A stretch of 64,000 nucleotides of DNA from Polytrichum commune (GCA_950295325.1 OX485807.1:50084796-50148795); one strand, 5' to 3'. Shown: positions 1 to 12,479, counted from the first letter of the stretch. The notes: generated from the letters alone by a model not told the origin. Made by a program: numbers and translations.

Positions 1-1472
1 CAAGTGAAATCCGTGAAAGGTTCTCCTGTGCCATTCAAACGTTTACATTGTACATGACGGAAGCAACCTTTCACAACGACAATCTTGCCTTTGAATACAA
101 AATTTGCAGTTGTGTTGGGCTCCGCTATCCACAACGATCCAGGCTTTGAATCATTGAGCAATGAATCCATTCTATAGCACTTCCCAACGTACTCAATGAT
201 TTTCTTCCTAAATCCCCAACACAACAATGACAAGATAGAGTCTGAGTGCATACCTGATGGAGATTCGCTTGTAGTTACGGAATCTGTACTGCCCGAACTG
301 CTGAACCAAGAATGCAGGTCCCGTTGATTTCCAATTGTTGTTCTCGACCTTGCACTAGGTCTCCCTCGCTTCCCGGAGCTCAATGCACATGATGTCTTTG
401 AAGAACTGTTTGCCCTTACCAAATCTTCACAACACTTGGTATGAAGGAGCCCATGGACATGATTCTCTAAATTAGCTCTGAGATTTCCCTTTTGCGGGCA
501 CAAGTGCATTAGTTCTCCGTCGATTTTGCAACGCACCTTGAACCAAAAGGACTTGAACTGAGGAACCCCCACATCTCCCACTATTACAAATGGAGGATCA
601 TCTTCCGAGATGGAATCATTCACACTTTGAAGAATGCTGACACCTTCCTCCACGAGACGCTTGTGATCGGCTGGTGTCAAAATTATGGGTTTGCTAGAGT
701 TGCCCTCCTTCTTCGGGTGATCGTTGTACAAGATATTCCTCTTCCTACACCACTGCTTGATGTGAAGAGTGGAATGCAAGTGAGACTTTTTGAAATTCGC
801 AAACAAGTTTTGTATGGCAATCCGGGAGTGATCACGACCTGTACCCCCGATTTCTCTCTTGCACTCCCCACAAAATATTTTCACAACTGCCACGTCATGG
901 TGATCGTATGTTTTGAGGTTCCACACGTGATCAGCGAAATCCATGGACTCCAACTCCCTTCTAAGCTTCTCAGCACCCCGCTTGTAATTCTCAAGCACGT
1001 CAACAGATAAGAGTGTCGATTGCAGCAAAGTCTCTTCCTCTTCATGAACTTCAATCAGATCTGCCTCTTCCAACGTCGGGGCAACACCGCAGAGCAAGAT
1101 GTCCGCAACACACGGTTGGACAACTTCATCAACTCTAATTTCTACTTGGGGCTCCCCTGCAAAGTCATTGCTCCCCGCTTCACCCGGCGCTTGAAGACGA
1201 CACCGCTTCTGAAGTCCACCTTCGTCCTCCAATAAAGGAATGACATAGACACGGTCTGTCACAGGATTCATGGCCTCAAACCTCTTGAGGATTCGACATT
1301 CATCTTGGAAGTCCCAAAAAAGGAAAGGCCACTCCACGCATCCACCATTCTCCAAGCGCGTGCGCAAATCAGCATAAGTGTCGCCCGTTTGGCAAAAGAA
1401 GGGGCTCAATAGCTCCGGCCGCGAAACATCATCTTCAACCGAGTACAACCTAATCTTGAAATTCAGCGCCAT
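1..1472 (-). CDS. Partial gene: Cys/His finger-like protein with AT-hook (5' part, runs off window)
   Basis: Reading the minus strand from the ATG at 1472 gives 490 uninterrupted codons that continue past position 1, so the C-terminus is outside the window. I do not recognise the family by name. Visible parts: two similar putative metal-binding modules, the first with C201-x2-C204 followed by H231, H233 and H237, the second with C325 followed by H338, H340 and H344; a basic GKRGRPSARSR segment at about 367-377 that fits an AT-hook; then a Ser/Thr-rich linker at 390-410. An acidic stretch (EEEE) sits near 144-147. The spacing CxxC-x26-HxH-x3-H resembles BED/C2H2-type fingers, so nuclear DNA binding is a reasonable inference, not a demonstration. 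A frame this long and intact in such decayed surroundings argues for a real, constrained gene. No intron is evident in the visible part. Confidence 0.8.
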   Translation of the reverse strand, partial: MALNFKIRLYSVEDDVSRPELLSPFFCQTGDTYADLRTRLENGGCVEWPFLFWDFQDECRILKRFEAMNPVTDRVYVIPLLEDEGGLQKRCRLQAPGEAGSNDFAGEPQVEIRVDEVVQPCVADILLCGVAPTLEEADLIEVHEEEETLLQSTLLSVDVLENYKRGAEKLRRELESMDFADHVWNLKTYDHHDVAVVKIFCGECKREIGGTGRDHSRIAIQNLFANFKKSHLHSTLHIKQWCRKRNILYNDHPKKEGNSSKPIILTPADHKRLVEEGVSILQSVNDSISEDDPPFVIVGDVGVPQFKSFWFKVRCKIDGELMHLCPQKGNLRANLENHVHGLLHTKCCEDLVRANSSSKTSCALSSGKRGRPSARSRTTIGNQRDLHSWFSSSGSTDSVTTSESPSGMHSDSILSLLCWGFRKKIIEYVGKCYRMDSLLNDSKPGSLWIAEPNTTANFVFKGKIVVVKGCFRHVQCKRLNGTGEPFTDFT

Positions 1473-3600
1473 CTTCCACACCAACCAAAACCAGAGCTGC
1501 TAGTGCACTTGAGCTGCGGCTGGGATGATTGAATTTTCCCTCTTATGATTCGACTTGCTCAATCATTCCACCTCTCTCTCGCATCCAATCAATCAAAGAG
1601 AAAATAAGTACCTAGAAAAATGAATGTCGCATTGCAAAACGAATGGATTCTTCAATGGCAGCCTCGCCTTAGCTCAAAGTTGAGGAAGCTAGATCACCAC
1701 ACCGGCAGCCAAGACCTGCATGGAAAATGCATCCATATTCTCATGAGCTCAGATAGAACCCCTCCATCAGCATCCAGGGTAATCTTATTGCCAATTTACT
1801 TTAAAAAACACTCATAGGTACCAAATTTACCATTACACACCTATTAGCCTCCACCAACAGGTATTATCAAGAAAATGTAATGCCCCTTGGTAACTCATGT
1901 ACCCCTACATACTTGTGTTCCAAATCCCAAAGGTGCCCATCAGTACACAACATGGCACAAGACATGCAATTACATTCTGCCCACCCTCTTCCTAAACAGT
2001 CAGTATCTGCGATTCCAATCCTTAGATTTCTCTAGATTCCTGATTCCTCTTTTGCACAAAATTCGCTGAAGAGAATCACAATCAGCCAGACATATCTCGA
2101 TTATGTCTTAGTGGATAACATGCCAGACATAAATATGGATTATGCTTAATATTCCAAGGTGGAAACCCTTTCTGCTTCGAGCCTCAATATTTCGGGGGCC
2201 CCAGAGCTCATATTTGATTACCTAAACTGAGGACCATGGTTTCACTGGTCGTCTTTCCAGATTCTTTGTGGCAACAAAAACCTCTCACTCAAATAATCAA
2301 GTGATCAACAGCTCACAGCTCAGCCTCTCTTGAGGCCCAGCCGATTCTTACTGATCACCATAAATATCCGTGATAACCAAACTCTATCACCACATGCAAA
2401 ACTATCCCACAAGATTTTCTGAATGCCATTGTAGGGTACCAGATTAGCCCCTACTTCTTCATGCAACCACTCACTCCACTAACACATACAATGATCGGGG
2501 AGAACTGGCACTTAGTTACAGATGAACCGGTTGAGTTTGAGAAATAACTGGTCGAAGTTCAAGACTGCAAGAAAACTACCGATCATTTTAGAGGAATTTA
2601 TGGAATACACCGCAATTGTATAAAGGAAAACCGGAGGATGCCAACATGTAACCGGTTGGACTTGCAAACACTCGGATCTCAACCGATTATGCCCAACAAT
2701 CTCCCCGATCACTGAACACATACTAACAAATAACTCGACTGTTTCTCCCAAGCGGATTTTCTTGAACTTTTGATCAAGTTCAACTGGCGCTCCCTACACT
2801 GCAGTGTCTATTAATATCCGTCGTCAATGCTGCCATTGACGAGTTGTCGTGAATGACCAGCGCAATGTAGACTCTGTGCACAAGATATAAGCTCAATGTG
2901 TAGCAACATCAAGGGTTGAAACAGAGGTGCATTGAAACATTACGTACATGGAAAGTGAGAGTGTAGCTGCAGCTGCAGCCTTCCAACTCGTGCACTGTTG
3001 AACAACGAGAGTAGGTGGCAAGGACAATCAAGAAGAGCCCCTTTGATTTGGCTCTTTCTGTCACTTTCTCACGAGAGAGGATTGATTTCGATTTGGAAGC
3101 AGGACACTGAAAGCGCAACTAACAAGGAAGAAGATACCAATACAGAGAAGGAAGTATGTACGTCGATATTCATAGCTACAATTAGTGGACCAGGTAGCTT
3201 CACTTTCAGGATTGCCACGATCTAAAGGACTGTAATGAAAAACAAGCGGAGCTTTCAGGAATACCAGAATTGCTGCTGAAGCTTAAGTAACCAAGCCCTC
3301 TCATCAGAAGTATCATATTCCTCCTGTGTTGGCTTTCAAGTTCTCGGAGACTACTTTCTTTCCTGGTGATAAATCAGTTCTGGTGCTTTCTAAATACAGG
3401 GAGCAGCTATTAGAAAATCGCTCTTCACAATATTCCAAGAAGAAGGTTGTAGTAAAGCTCAGACTGTGAGGTTTCTGAGAGCTGGCGTATTATAATTTAA
3501 GGCCCAGATCAAATGCAATGCTGAAGTAAAAAAGAAGTCCAACAATTATTGGAGGTGAGGATAGATCAAGAGGCTGGGGAAACTTACAGTACAATACTCT
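1473..3600. other. Intergenic, no supported gene
   Basis: Upstream flank of the minus-strand gene ending at 1472. Only short frames with no recognisable domain are present. A minus-strand segment after a good acceptor near 3220 (pyrimidine tract, then CAG) stays open for about 55 codons, so it could be an exon of the candidate gene starting near 3778, but nothing else supports this. Confidence 0.4.
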
Positions 3601-3703
3601 GCCCGCATCCTTCTCACTAATGACATCGATTTTGTCGACCCCAAGCTTGACACTGTCACCCGATGGTGAGCTTCAGAAAATTTTGATCATCACATCAATT
3701 CAC

Positions 3704-3778
3704 CTTCGGATAAAAACCAGCGACCAAGTCCCAAAGGTTGAAGTCGTGATGATCTCCACCGCCAACTCCTCTCTCCAT
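3704..3778 (-). CDS. Candidate first coding exon of a minus-strand gene (unrecognised)
   Basis: On the minus strand an ATG at 3778 opens 25 codons, including a Gly/His-rich start and NLWDLVAGFYPK, ending exactly at a GAAG|GTGAAT donor at 3704. A further open stretch follows near 3590-3650, ending at a GTAAGT donor. Upstream (4056-4290) lies a CT-rich leader ending in GTAAGT, as expected for a spliced 5' UTR. Function unknown. Later exons could not be chained with confidence, so the model may be wrong. Confidence 0.3.
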
Positions 3779-4055
3779 ACAAAAAATGAAAAATGAAAAT
3801 TTTAAACTCACAAGAAAGACTCAAAATACTAAATCTACGGAGCCGATGCAGTAAGATCGCATATCCAACACTGGCAAGAAGACAATACATCTACGGTACC
3901 TTACAGACAACCATCTCTACAGGCTCTCTCTCTCTAACCACACAGTGTGCATTCCTTTAAACCTCACACAAGCATATTGTCGGTGGGAACACGCGGGTCT
4001 GCCAAGCCATCGAATCCTAAAATCCAGAAATTGAGGTGGCTAGGGATGCGGAGAC

Positions 4056-4290
4056 TTACGATGTTGCGAGGAAGGTTGGCGGTGTGTGTGGCGAGGCAAC
4101 AGTAATTGGGGTGCAATCCGAGGGAGTGCAGCTGGAGCATCCAGAGAGAGGGAAGCGCGGGCAAAGGGCGAACGAGGGAGGCAGAGAGAGAGGGAGAGAA
4201 AGAGAGAGACAGAGAGCCAGCGCAGGGGGGTTGATGCCTGAGAGGCACAAGGCAAGGGGAGGGGAGGGGAAGCCATTTTTTCCGACCATT
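4056..4290 (-). promoter_or_regulatory. CT-rich (GA-rich on plus strand) putative 5' UTR leader
   Basis: On the minus strand this is a run of CT dinucleotides and CCCTC motifs ending in a strong GTAAGT donor near 4056. Such pyrimidine-rich leaders with a 5' UTR intron are common in plant housekeeping genes. It could equally be a simple-sequence tract; the surrounding short frames in all phases are compositional artefacts. Confidence 0.35.
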
Positions 4291-4616
4291 AAACTAATTG
4301 TGCATGAGTTTGAAGACAGCCAAGCTCTTACACACCTAATAATGAGAGGCCACTAAGCTCTTCTATATTTTAGGATAACTCACAATGTAGCATTTTCATA
4401 CTTTTGGTCAAAAATAATAATATAAAGGGGGGTATTTTAGAACTACTTCATTTTCTAATGGGACCTATTATTCCATACCCTATAGTACTTTAAAGATGTC
4501 TAGTGTCATTTTTGATACCCTATATTACTCTAAGTTCATTTATAATTTTTAGCTCCCATGTTTTTAAAATACCCTATCATTTGTTCGCACGTAGGTAGCT
4601 ACTCCAACCATTGACT

Positions 4617-7600
4617 GCCCCCCCCGAGCCTTAAACCCGAAATAACAAAAATACAAAGCAATCCCAACACACACCCACCACCTACCACCCACCTACAATG
4701 ATGCACAAGAAATCCAATCATGGTTATATAACATCACAAATATCGCCAAAATTGCTAACATGGAAGCCCAAAAAAATACAAACCTACATACCTCCCAAAA
4801 TTGAAAGATAGCAATTAAGAAATAAATAACCCTCCTAGACCTAATTTTTTTTATTTAAAATAATAATAATAAATTAATAATAAACTAGACAAATACACAA
4901 AAGAATTTTCTTCCCAATGGACTGCCTTATAGACAAAGATGGCAACATAACAATGCACCCAGATACCATTGCACACATCATACACTCTACACAAGAGAAA
5001 TCATTCCACAAACAAGCCACCCTCTGCTCAGTTCTCATTGACCATCCACATGATTATATGTGTGCCATCTGCCAATACCCTTGGCTAACTAAAGGAGGCT
5101 TCATACTCAAAAAAAGGAACCCCTCCCAACTCCCACCACTAGGATCATCCTTCACAATAATAATTTACAACCTCTACTTTAAAAACCTATCCAATGAGAA
5201 AGGCCCTGGATTGGATGGCATCCCCAACAAAATCCTAAAAACTTTACCAAACACCTTCCATGACATGTTGTACTTATTTTTCCTACAATGCTACCATCAA
5301 AAAGCAACACCGGAACATAAAATCATTACAATATTACTTCACAAGCAAAAAAAAAACATGCAGTAAACACCAACCACAAACCTATTGCCTTATTATGTAC
5401 AATCTACAAACTATTCACAAGAAAATTAAGCTCCCTCCTTACCACCTTCCACAAACAACATAGTATCCTCCATTATAGCCAAGAAGGCTTCCGTCCAATG
5501 AGAAAGACGGCTAAACAAATTCAAGCAAACACTTGCACCTCACATACATAGACATTCACCTCATATACATAGACTTTTATAAATGTGTTTGGCTTCATTG
5601 ACCACCCACGCCTTCTAACCTTAATGGAATACCTCGGATACCCCCCAAATGCCATTGAACCAATTGGAAACATATTCACATGATCATCCACCTCCTTCCA
5701 AGAGGCCTATTTCACCACTACACCACCCATCCAAATAAGACGTGAAGCCATCCAAGGAAACACTTTAAGCTCATACCTTTTTATTATTTTCTTAGAACCA
5801 CATCACGGATGGTTAGGAACAGACTAGATGGGATATCAATTCAACACCTCACCCAACACCATCGCGACAATAGCATGTGCAAATGACCTCATCATCCTCA
5901 TTGACATCGTAGAACACATACAACCACAACTCAACAAGCTAAGACAATACTCAAATTGGGCACACATAGACGTCAACATAACAAAAAGAGCAGTCATAGG
6001 TTGCCCTAACAAATCAAAATTACAACCCTTAGCATTTACCACATACATGAAAGCACAAAACATCAACTTCAAAAATTAACAACTTCCCATTTTCACACAA
6101 AATGAATTGTACACATACTTTGGCATAAAAATGAAACCATCTCTCAAATGGAACATACAAAAAGAATTAACCATTGCCAAAATCAAGAAACAAAGTGCCG
6201 CCCTCCTCTTCCATCCCTAATATCCGTGAACATAACAAACTACTCATAAGACTCACAAAATCCATATGTAACATCCCCGGAGATTCCTCTAACATCCTCA
6301 GACAACTACTTTGGGTAGCATTTGGAATAGAAACATTGTCCCTCCTCCCACAATATGCCATCACAATTAATGATCAACTCACCCAAACACTCAATGACCT
6401 AGACCCATTAGCAGACATTTACCAAGGTATAGTAAAATTCATAGGAAACAAATATGATGACGCATAATATCTCATGCTTTTGAAATACCAAGCCTGCAAC
6501 AAATCCCCACCACCAAAACCTCATACTTACTTAAGAAAACATTCCTAGATCCACCTAAACTCCATAGGCACCACCTTCCCCCTTAACACATTCCCCTTAT
6601 ATAACGATTTGCACAAAATTCTACACCACCCTTATGCCGCCCTTACACCACCCGAAAAAGAAACTACAAAGAAATTTCTCACAAAACTTGCCACATTCAA
6701 CATCACAACCCTTAATCAACTCCAAGATCCCTCCATCACCCGCATACTTACACTCAAAGAATTCCAAATAAAATACCACACTAAATCTAGGACGATAAAA
6801 AAATGTTCTCCTTCAAGCCTCCACTATGTTCCCACCTTACACCTACCACATACCACATACCACCCTCTACACAATATAGATCCCCACCACCACCCTCAAC
6901 TCTACCACAACACACAAACCTCCCAACACACCCAAAACCACTCTCATGCAACCACTAGGCTCACCCATAACACATATCACCAACTTCAAATACACACACA
7001 CAAAAGAGGGCGGGGGGGTTGAGAAATGCATACTCAAATTTTATTGCCATTGGCAATCTCCACACACCAACTACACAAAACGGATCTCACAATCCCACCT
7101 CCTAAACCTAGACACCATACTATATGAACACAACCTATCACTCATCACAAAACTAACACAATACACAAAGCATTAAGATAAAAATTAAAAAAATCCATTT
7201 AACTAACCCACAATCAAGGGCTAGATGACAAGTCTACCCAAGTCTCAATATCCCACATCTCACCCTATAAACAAAAGAATGCAACCCGGACAAAGACATC
7301 AGCACCACCTCTCCAACAATACAAATTACCCCCCCCCCTCCCCATTCACCCAAATACATGACAATGATGGATGATTCATAATTGATATACCACTTGAAAG
7401 ACTCGCATGGCTATGGGATAGATACTCCAGAAAATACTCCAGATACATATCTACATCCAATCACAACCTCTATCCTCCCATGCACGAATGCGCCACATAA
7501 ACACTCCTCCTTATCAACCGCTACCTAAACCCCGTACCACACCGAACCCCACAAATAATCCCCCTACTCCACAACCATCACACACTAAAACCACAAATAC

Positions 7601-7660
7601 TCATTAACCTCATACACACCTTCCAACTTGCGCACTCATATTTATGTAGTTCACTTACAT
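4617..7660 (+). mobile_element. Degenerate LINE (non-LTR retrotransposon), reverse transcriptase region
   Basis: Conceptual translation across several frameshifts and stops shows the order of motifs expected for a LINE reverse transcriptase: GPGLDGIPNKIL (about 5200), a QEGFR-R block (about 5490), an FIDHPRLLTLMEYLGYPPNA block (about 5595), a QGNTLSS-like QGDTLSP block (about 5755) and the active-site block near 5875. There the usual [FY]ADD reads CAND, so one catalytic aspartate is replaced by asparagine. A thumb-like region with YFGIKMKPSLKW follows near 6110. The coding strand is strikingly rich in A and C. The element is dead. The 3' boundary is uncertain; related C-rich, LINE-like text continues to about 7660. 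Confidence 0.8.
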
Positions 7661-8200
7661 GCCCCATGAAATTTACACACTATCACTCCCCACTCAATAG
7701 AGACACAATATTTGGATCATTGGGCTTGGCATTTTCAAACAAATGGGTAGGTAATGGATACACTCACATAACGGATCTTGACCCACACCCGACCCGACAC
7801 CCGGCCCGACACCCAACCTGGTCTACAATAATGCACCATGCCGCCCAATATGTCCACCCTCATTTGGTTAGTTCGGTGACTGGTATGCACCATCCGTGGA
7901 CATGTAACTTGTCATACCCTCCATATACTCCGATGTGGGTCATGTCAACACATGATAGGTGAATGGCATGTGTGCACCCACAACGATGGCAATCTTGGTA
8001 TGTCCATCGATGCGGGTAGGTGGTGTGCACCACAAAGTACTCCAATTCCGGCGCACGCTACCAAGAGGGCACCGAACGAATGTCACCCAGAACCCAATCC
8101 ACCCTACCCATTCTAGTAGAATGGGCAAAGGGTATGCTTCACCCCCAAGATGGGGATCGTCACCCATAGAAGCCCCAAGGGGTTGAAAACAACATTATTG
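7661..8200. other. Unassigned sequence between LINE and hAT remnant
   Basis: Higher-GC stretch with many short palindromic words (for example GTGCAC, CATGTG) and frames open on both strands, but no domain I recognise. Probably transposon-derived noncoding DNA. Confidence 0.35.
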
Positions 8201-8329
8201 GATGCATCACCCGGCATTGAACTAGGCCATCAAGACTACACCGACGGACTACTACCACCACATACTGGTGACCGTTTCCACTGAAATTCCTGCAACCCTG
8301 CAAGGTTGATTTGAACATGATTCCTTCTA

Positions 8330-8570
8330 GTGCTCCTCATTCTTGCAGAGTTAGCTCATGTGCAATGTGTTTCTATAACGATGTGTGAGCGTGCTTTTAG
8401 TGTGCAGAATTTGATCAAGACTAAAGTTAGAAATAAGTTGGGCAGTAAGAATCTCGAGGCAATGCTGCAAGTTGCCTTGGAAAGGCCAAATGAGGGGGTA
8501 GATGACATTATTGGTGACTTTGTCCCACTTTGGAAGAATGATAGTAAATACCGTTTTTGTATGCTAATCC
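8330..8570 (+). pseudogene. hAT transposase C-terminal dimerisation domain fragment
   Basis: An open frame reads as the end of a hAT-family transposase: the conserved CERAFSVQNLIKTKVRNKLG block, then LEAMLQVALE and a PLWKNDSKYRF tail. In hAT transposases this C-terminal block mediates dimerisation. The catalytic region and the BED finger are absent, so this is a truncated relic. It lies just downstream of the LINE remnant and shows no visible terminal repeats. Confidence 0.75.
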
Positions 8571-8699
8571 CACGTCTTATATTAATTCTCCTAATACACA
8601 GAGTGTGAGTGATGTGTCTTGTTCTTTTGGGGTAGTTGATACTAACGGCAATGGTACGCAAATTCATGACTTTCAATACTAACTAGCCTTCAGAAAAAT

Positions 8700-10340
8700 A
8701 CTTGGACCCTTTGTGGATCTTGTATTTTCTAAAGGCTACATCCTTGGCCCTAAGATGGTAGGGGCTTTGCCAAGTTCAACTCCTCCTAAGGATATTATTT
8801 AAACAAACAAATAGAGAGTGAATGCCAACATTCTTTAACCCTAAACACTTGAATAAAAAGGGGGGGGGGCATGAACGACAATGAAACTCAAAGGAAAAAT
8901 AATGAGGAGGGAATGAACATCCAACACCGAAATACAAAACCAACCCCATTTTAGACATCTAGGAAACTAGATAAATGAAAAAAGAAATGTCAGCTAATTG
9001 CCTAAATACATTAGGAAATGGGGGATATAAACCAATAAAATTTGCACTCTCTAGGCCCACTTCTGAGTAAATTTGAAAATAGCCACCTCCTAGAAGCTAG
9101 GAAAGTAGTTGTTTTCTCTACAAAATTTCCCCGGACTCTGCCTCTGACTCCATTCGTCTCTTGTCCAGTGGGCTCCATGCAGGCAAATTGTTTTCAATAG
9201 GTACCCTCGTTATATAAGTTATGCATGTGTTATTTGGTTAGATTTTCTAATTAGAAACATGTCTTTGATTGGTGTGTGGTTTGGTGAGGATCAAGGAATA
9301 AACAACATAAGGACACGTGTTTAGGACAAATTGGACTACGTCTTTAAATGTATCAATTACTCCACAGTGAACACAATTGGGAGGACCTATGTATTTAATT
9401 AAGGAATCAACAAACATGCACTTTTGATAACCGTAACTAATCAAGGGCAAGTCCGATTTTCAATCTTGTATTTGGTGGTGCTTCATCGTAGATTTGTAAT
9501 GCAACAACTTTTTTGTTGTGAAAATCTAAGGTTGGGGCATCTATAACCAATTAAATAAGCGAGTTTGCATTTGTTTAGGAGGAGTATAACGGGGAATTAT
9601 TTTTCTTGCAAAGAGAAACAAATTTTAAGGAGAATGCACTAAATTAAATTCCTTTCAAGAATATGGAAATTGCTATAAATTTTGAAGGGGTAAAATTAGG
9701 GTAACACATAATCAATCTATAGGTTGGCCCATAACTGCTCATCTAAATGCTAATGATTGGCTATGACAATTATCAGAACTATTATTAGGTTAATCAATCA
9801 CAAGCCACTAGCACATAAACCTTAACTTCGTTTGCCTAAAAAATATAAATCTCATCCATGTCAACATTACATGGCCCTAGTGAGTGGTTTAATGGACCCA
9901 GTCAATTATGGATGCCTCAACCTTAATTAGTAGAAGTCAGAGAACATGAAAATTGCACTGAGTTACACCCACATACCTTAGGTCACCCCAATTACGTTCC
10001 CTATTGCACCTAGAATGATATTTTAACATGCACCTCAATCTCTTTTGACCAAAAGTCTTTTTGGTGTCCATTCTTAGAATCCACACCTAACTACACACCA
10101 CATAAATATAAGTATCCGATTAAGATAGTAACCGAATTAGGCACATTTACCTTATTTCCAACATCCTTGATTCACTCTTGAAACAGGTTTTTGCACTTTT
10201 GCCACCGTGGTGTTATAATACACAGATTAGTGCGATTTTCATGGCGTCATTTAAAGTGTCCTGGGTTATCATTCGACTTCAAGATTTAACGTGTTATATA
10301 TCTTTCATTCTCGCAGAAGAAGTAAAGAAGATGAATCTTC
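8700..10340. other. AT-rich intergenic DNA with a dispersed repeat
   Basis: No gene seen. 9240-9450 is a diverged copy of a dispersed repeat also present at about 42490-42670: both share the GATTGG-TGTGTGGTT/ATGTGGTT-AGGTGAGGAT start and the ACACAATTG-GAGGACCTA core. Confidence 0.5.
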
Positions 10341-10604
10341 ATCTCATATTCATGGCTTAGTTTGCGTTGGGATTGTGCAGGAGGAGAGGCATGCCATGCG
10401 AGGCCAGGCAGGCAAACCTATCTCTGCGTTAGCAGTGTTGCAGTTTGTCAAACTGAATTCCTCATTATAAGCTCCAATTGCAAATACAAGGGAATCGCGC
10501 TTACAAAGTCGACTAAATCTCATACCAATAAAGACAGCATCCCAGCCCCTCCAATCCCCAGCATTACACACTCGAAGCACAGAGCTACTCAAAGGGTCAA
10601 CTTG

Positions 10605-10922
10605 TCAGCTAAGAAAGTACAAGCTTACTTCTGAGAAACAAAGTGTGATAGCCTCACTCACATCCATGGTCGTCTGACTCATCATCCAGGTTCTCAACTC
10701 GTAAAACAACTTGCTAACTTTATTCTCAAATATTTCCTGGACGTCCTTATTAGCAACAATTGTGTAACTTGATAAAGCAATTCCAGCGCACACTAGGTCA
10801 TAGTTTGAGTCGCATTCAGATCTACGCTGAGCTTCAGACTGACAGAGGATTTCTCTGCCAGCGACGAGAATAATATCCGACGTCGCAAAGAGACCTCCAA
10901 GCACAGCACCGCAGCTCACCAC
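10605..10922 (-). pseudogene. Exon of an unrecognised membrane-protein family, first exon missing
   Basis: Read on the minus strand, a CATTTCAG acceptor precedes an open exon beginning VVSCGAVLGGLFATSDIILV, a hydrophobic segment, followed by a Cys-containing polar tail to a stop at 10605. It is homologous, and in the same splice phase (0), to the second exon of the plus-strand gene at 13367-14063 (MVISVAVLGCLCATSTITLI). No counterpart of that gene's first exon is found upstream on this strand (10923-13300), where a hAT-like element now sits. It is therefore either a gene fragment or a gene whose first exon is elsewhere. A GTAAGC inside the end of the frame could also be a donor to further exons. 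Confidence 0.5.
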
Positions 10923-11232
10923 CTGAAATGGATGGATTGGCACCAATTCAAGAGTGCATTAGAGTGACATCCTCCTCGCACAAATTCCCACCAGAAGCCA
11001 CCGGGAGACAGTGTCTCTAGCTACGTGAGGTCCATAATACATCGAGGTGTTTCTCTTCTAGATCTATTCGGCTACACAAACTCGTTCTGCTAACTTCCAT
11101 ATGCATGACTACAAGTCCACGACAATCCACGAAGTCACTGCGCACTTGCGGTGGGACCGGGCAGACCGGTTCCCACCTTAATCCTATATATTACTAATGA
11201 CCGAGTTGGCAGGCTTCTCATCACATTTCGAC

Positions 11233-11892
11233 CAGAGTTCGGGAAGTTTTTGAAGCCTCAGTGGCTAATTGCCGGTAGTTGCTACGAAGGGTCGGATTTT
11301 TTCCAATTTACATCGGCAAGAGCCGGTCTTTTGTAAAATCAATCGGCCAATTGCCTATATTTTCATGTTTTCATTGGCCAATATCCGATTAAATGGAATT
11401 CATATCGGCACCAATTGTTTAAAAAATGTATGAAAAGTTATTAGAAATAATTTCTTAGTATAGAATCTTGAATAAGTGAAAAGAAAGGCATGTTCAAAAC
11501 TTTAAATTTGAAGAGTTAATATCCTTGGCAGGAATTGAACCTAGCAATGCCTTCACCGCTTGAAGGCCAAGGGTCCCCCAATTCTTCATAGAAGCAATTG
11601 GATTTGGTCATGGAAAGGTTGCATAATTCAAAAAGTTTAAGGTTTAGGGTACTTCCTCAAGTGCATCATCAGATGCCCCAGACAAATAGCGCTCAAGATG
11701 CTTCCGGTTGAAATCCAGTAACTCACAAGAAGATTCGGCTACATTTCCGGGACATTTTCTGGTCCATCGGCTAATTGCCGGAGGATTGAAATTACAGTCG
11801 GATTGCCATCCGATGGTTGGAAATTTGGACCGGCCATGAGTGGAAATCCATCGGTTGATAATGAACTAGCCGTCGGTTTTCCCCGAACATAG
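11233..11892. mobile_element. Nonautonomous hAT-like element, 660 bp, 8-bp target duplication
   Basis: Left end CAGAGTTCGGGAAGTTTTTG; the right end, read inverted, is CTATGTTCGGGGAAAACC, an imperfect terminal inverted repeat. Flanks are ATTTCGAC (11225-11232) and ATTTTGAC (11893-11900), an 8-bp target-site duplication with one C-to-T change. The interior has no transposase and contains repeated CGGCTAATTGCCGG-like words. A second member with matching ends lies at 58118-59113. Confidence 0.75.
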
Positions 11893-12479
11893 ATTTTGAC
11901 AAGTAGATGATCTTTGCCCAAGTGCCTATATCCATAAAATAATCTTCAATCACGTTGGGAATGGCATGTGGAATTTGCATTCTGCTACAGCCATCCCTTT
12001 CTGCTCTCTTTATGCAGCCATGTTTTGTAGCAGAATCGTTCATGCGAGATGTACTCAGAGGTTCAATAGTGGGTGCAGAGCCAAGAGCCAAGAGTGTTTG
12101 ATCCCCTGGGTCAGTCACCTCAGAAATTATATAACTATTAATTCAAGTCCAGCTATGGTACCTGATATGAAGATTATAACATGTGGAAACTGCAATAATC
12201 CAACAAACTTGAAGATTGCCATGGAAACCACCATTCAGCCTGTAAAATGTCACCTCTGACTATTTAATGTAGGACAATACTACATCGATATGTGCAATTA
12301 GGTTGCTCCACGATAATTTACCAACATTCCGCATTAATTTGACCATTTATTACCACATTTATTACCATTGTACATAAATCAATTTCTTGAATGTGGTTGT
12401 TGTACGGATAAGTAAACAGCGTTATAAGTTTTTGTGGTCTAATATTGACCCAAGGTAATTTGCAGGAGTAGAGAGGTTT

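Noticed and set aside
627..1010. 127-residue plus-strand frame
   Set aside because: It is antisense to the longer, domain-bearing minus-strand frame ending at 1472.
4036..4356. Open frames of 77-106 residues on both strands in the GA-rich tract
   Set aside because: They arise because GA/CT repeats lack stops in several frames; residues are Arg/Glu or Ser/Leu repeats with no domain.
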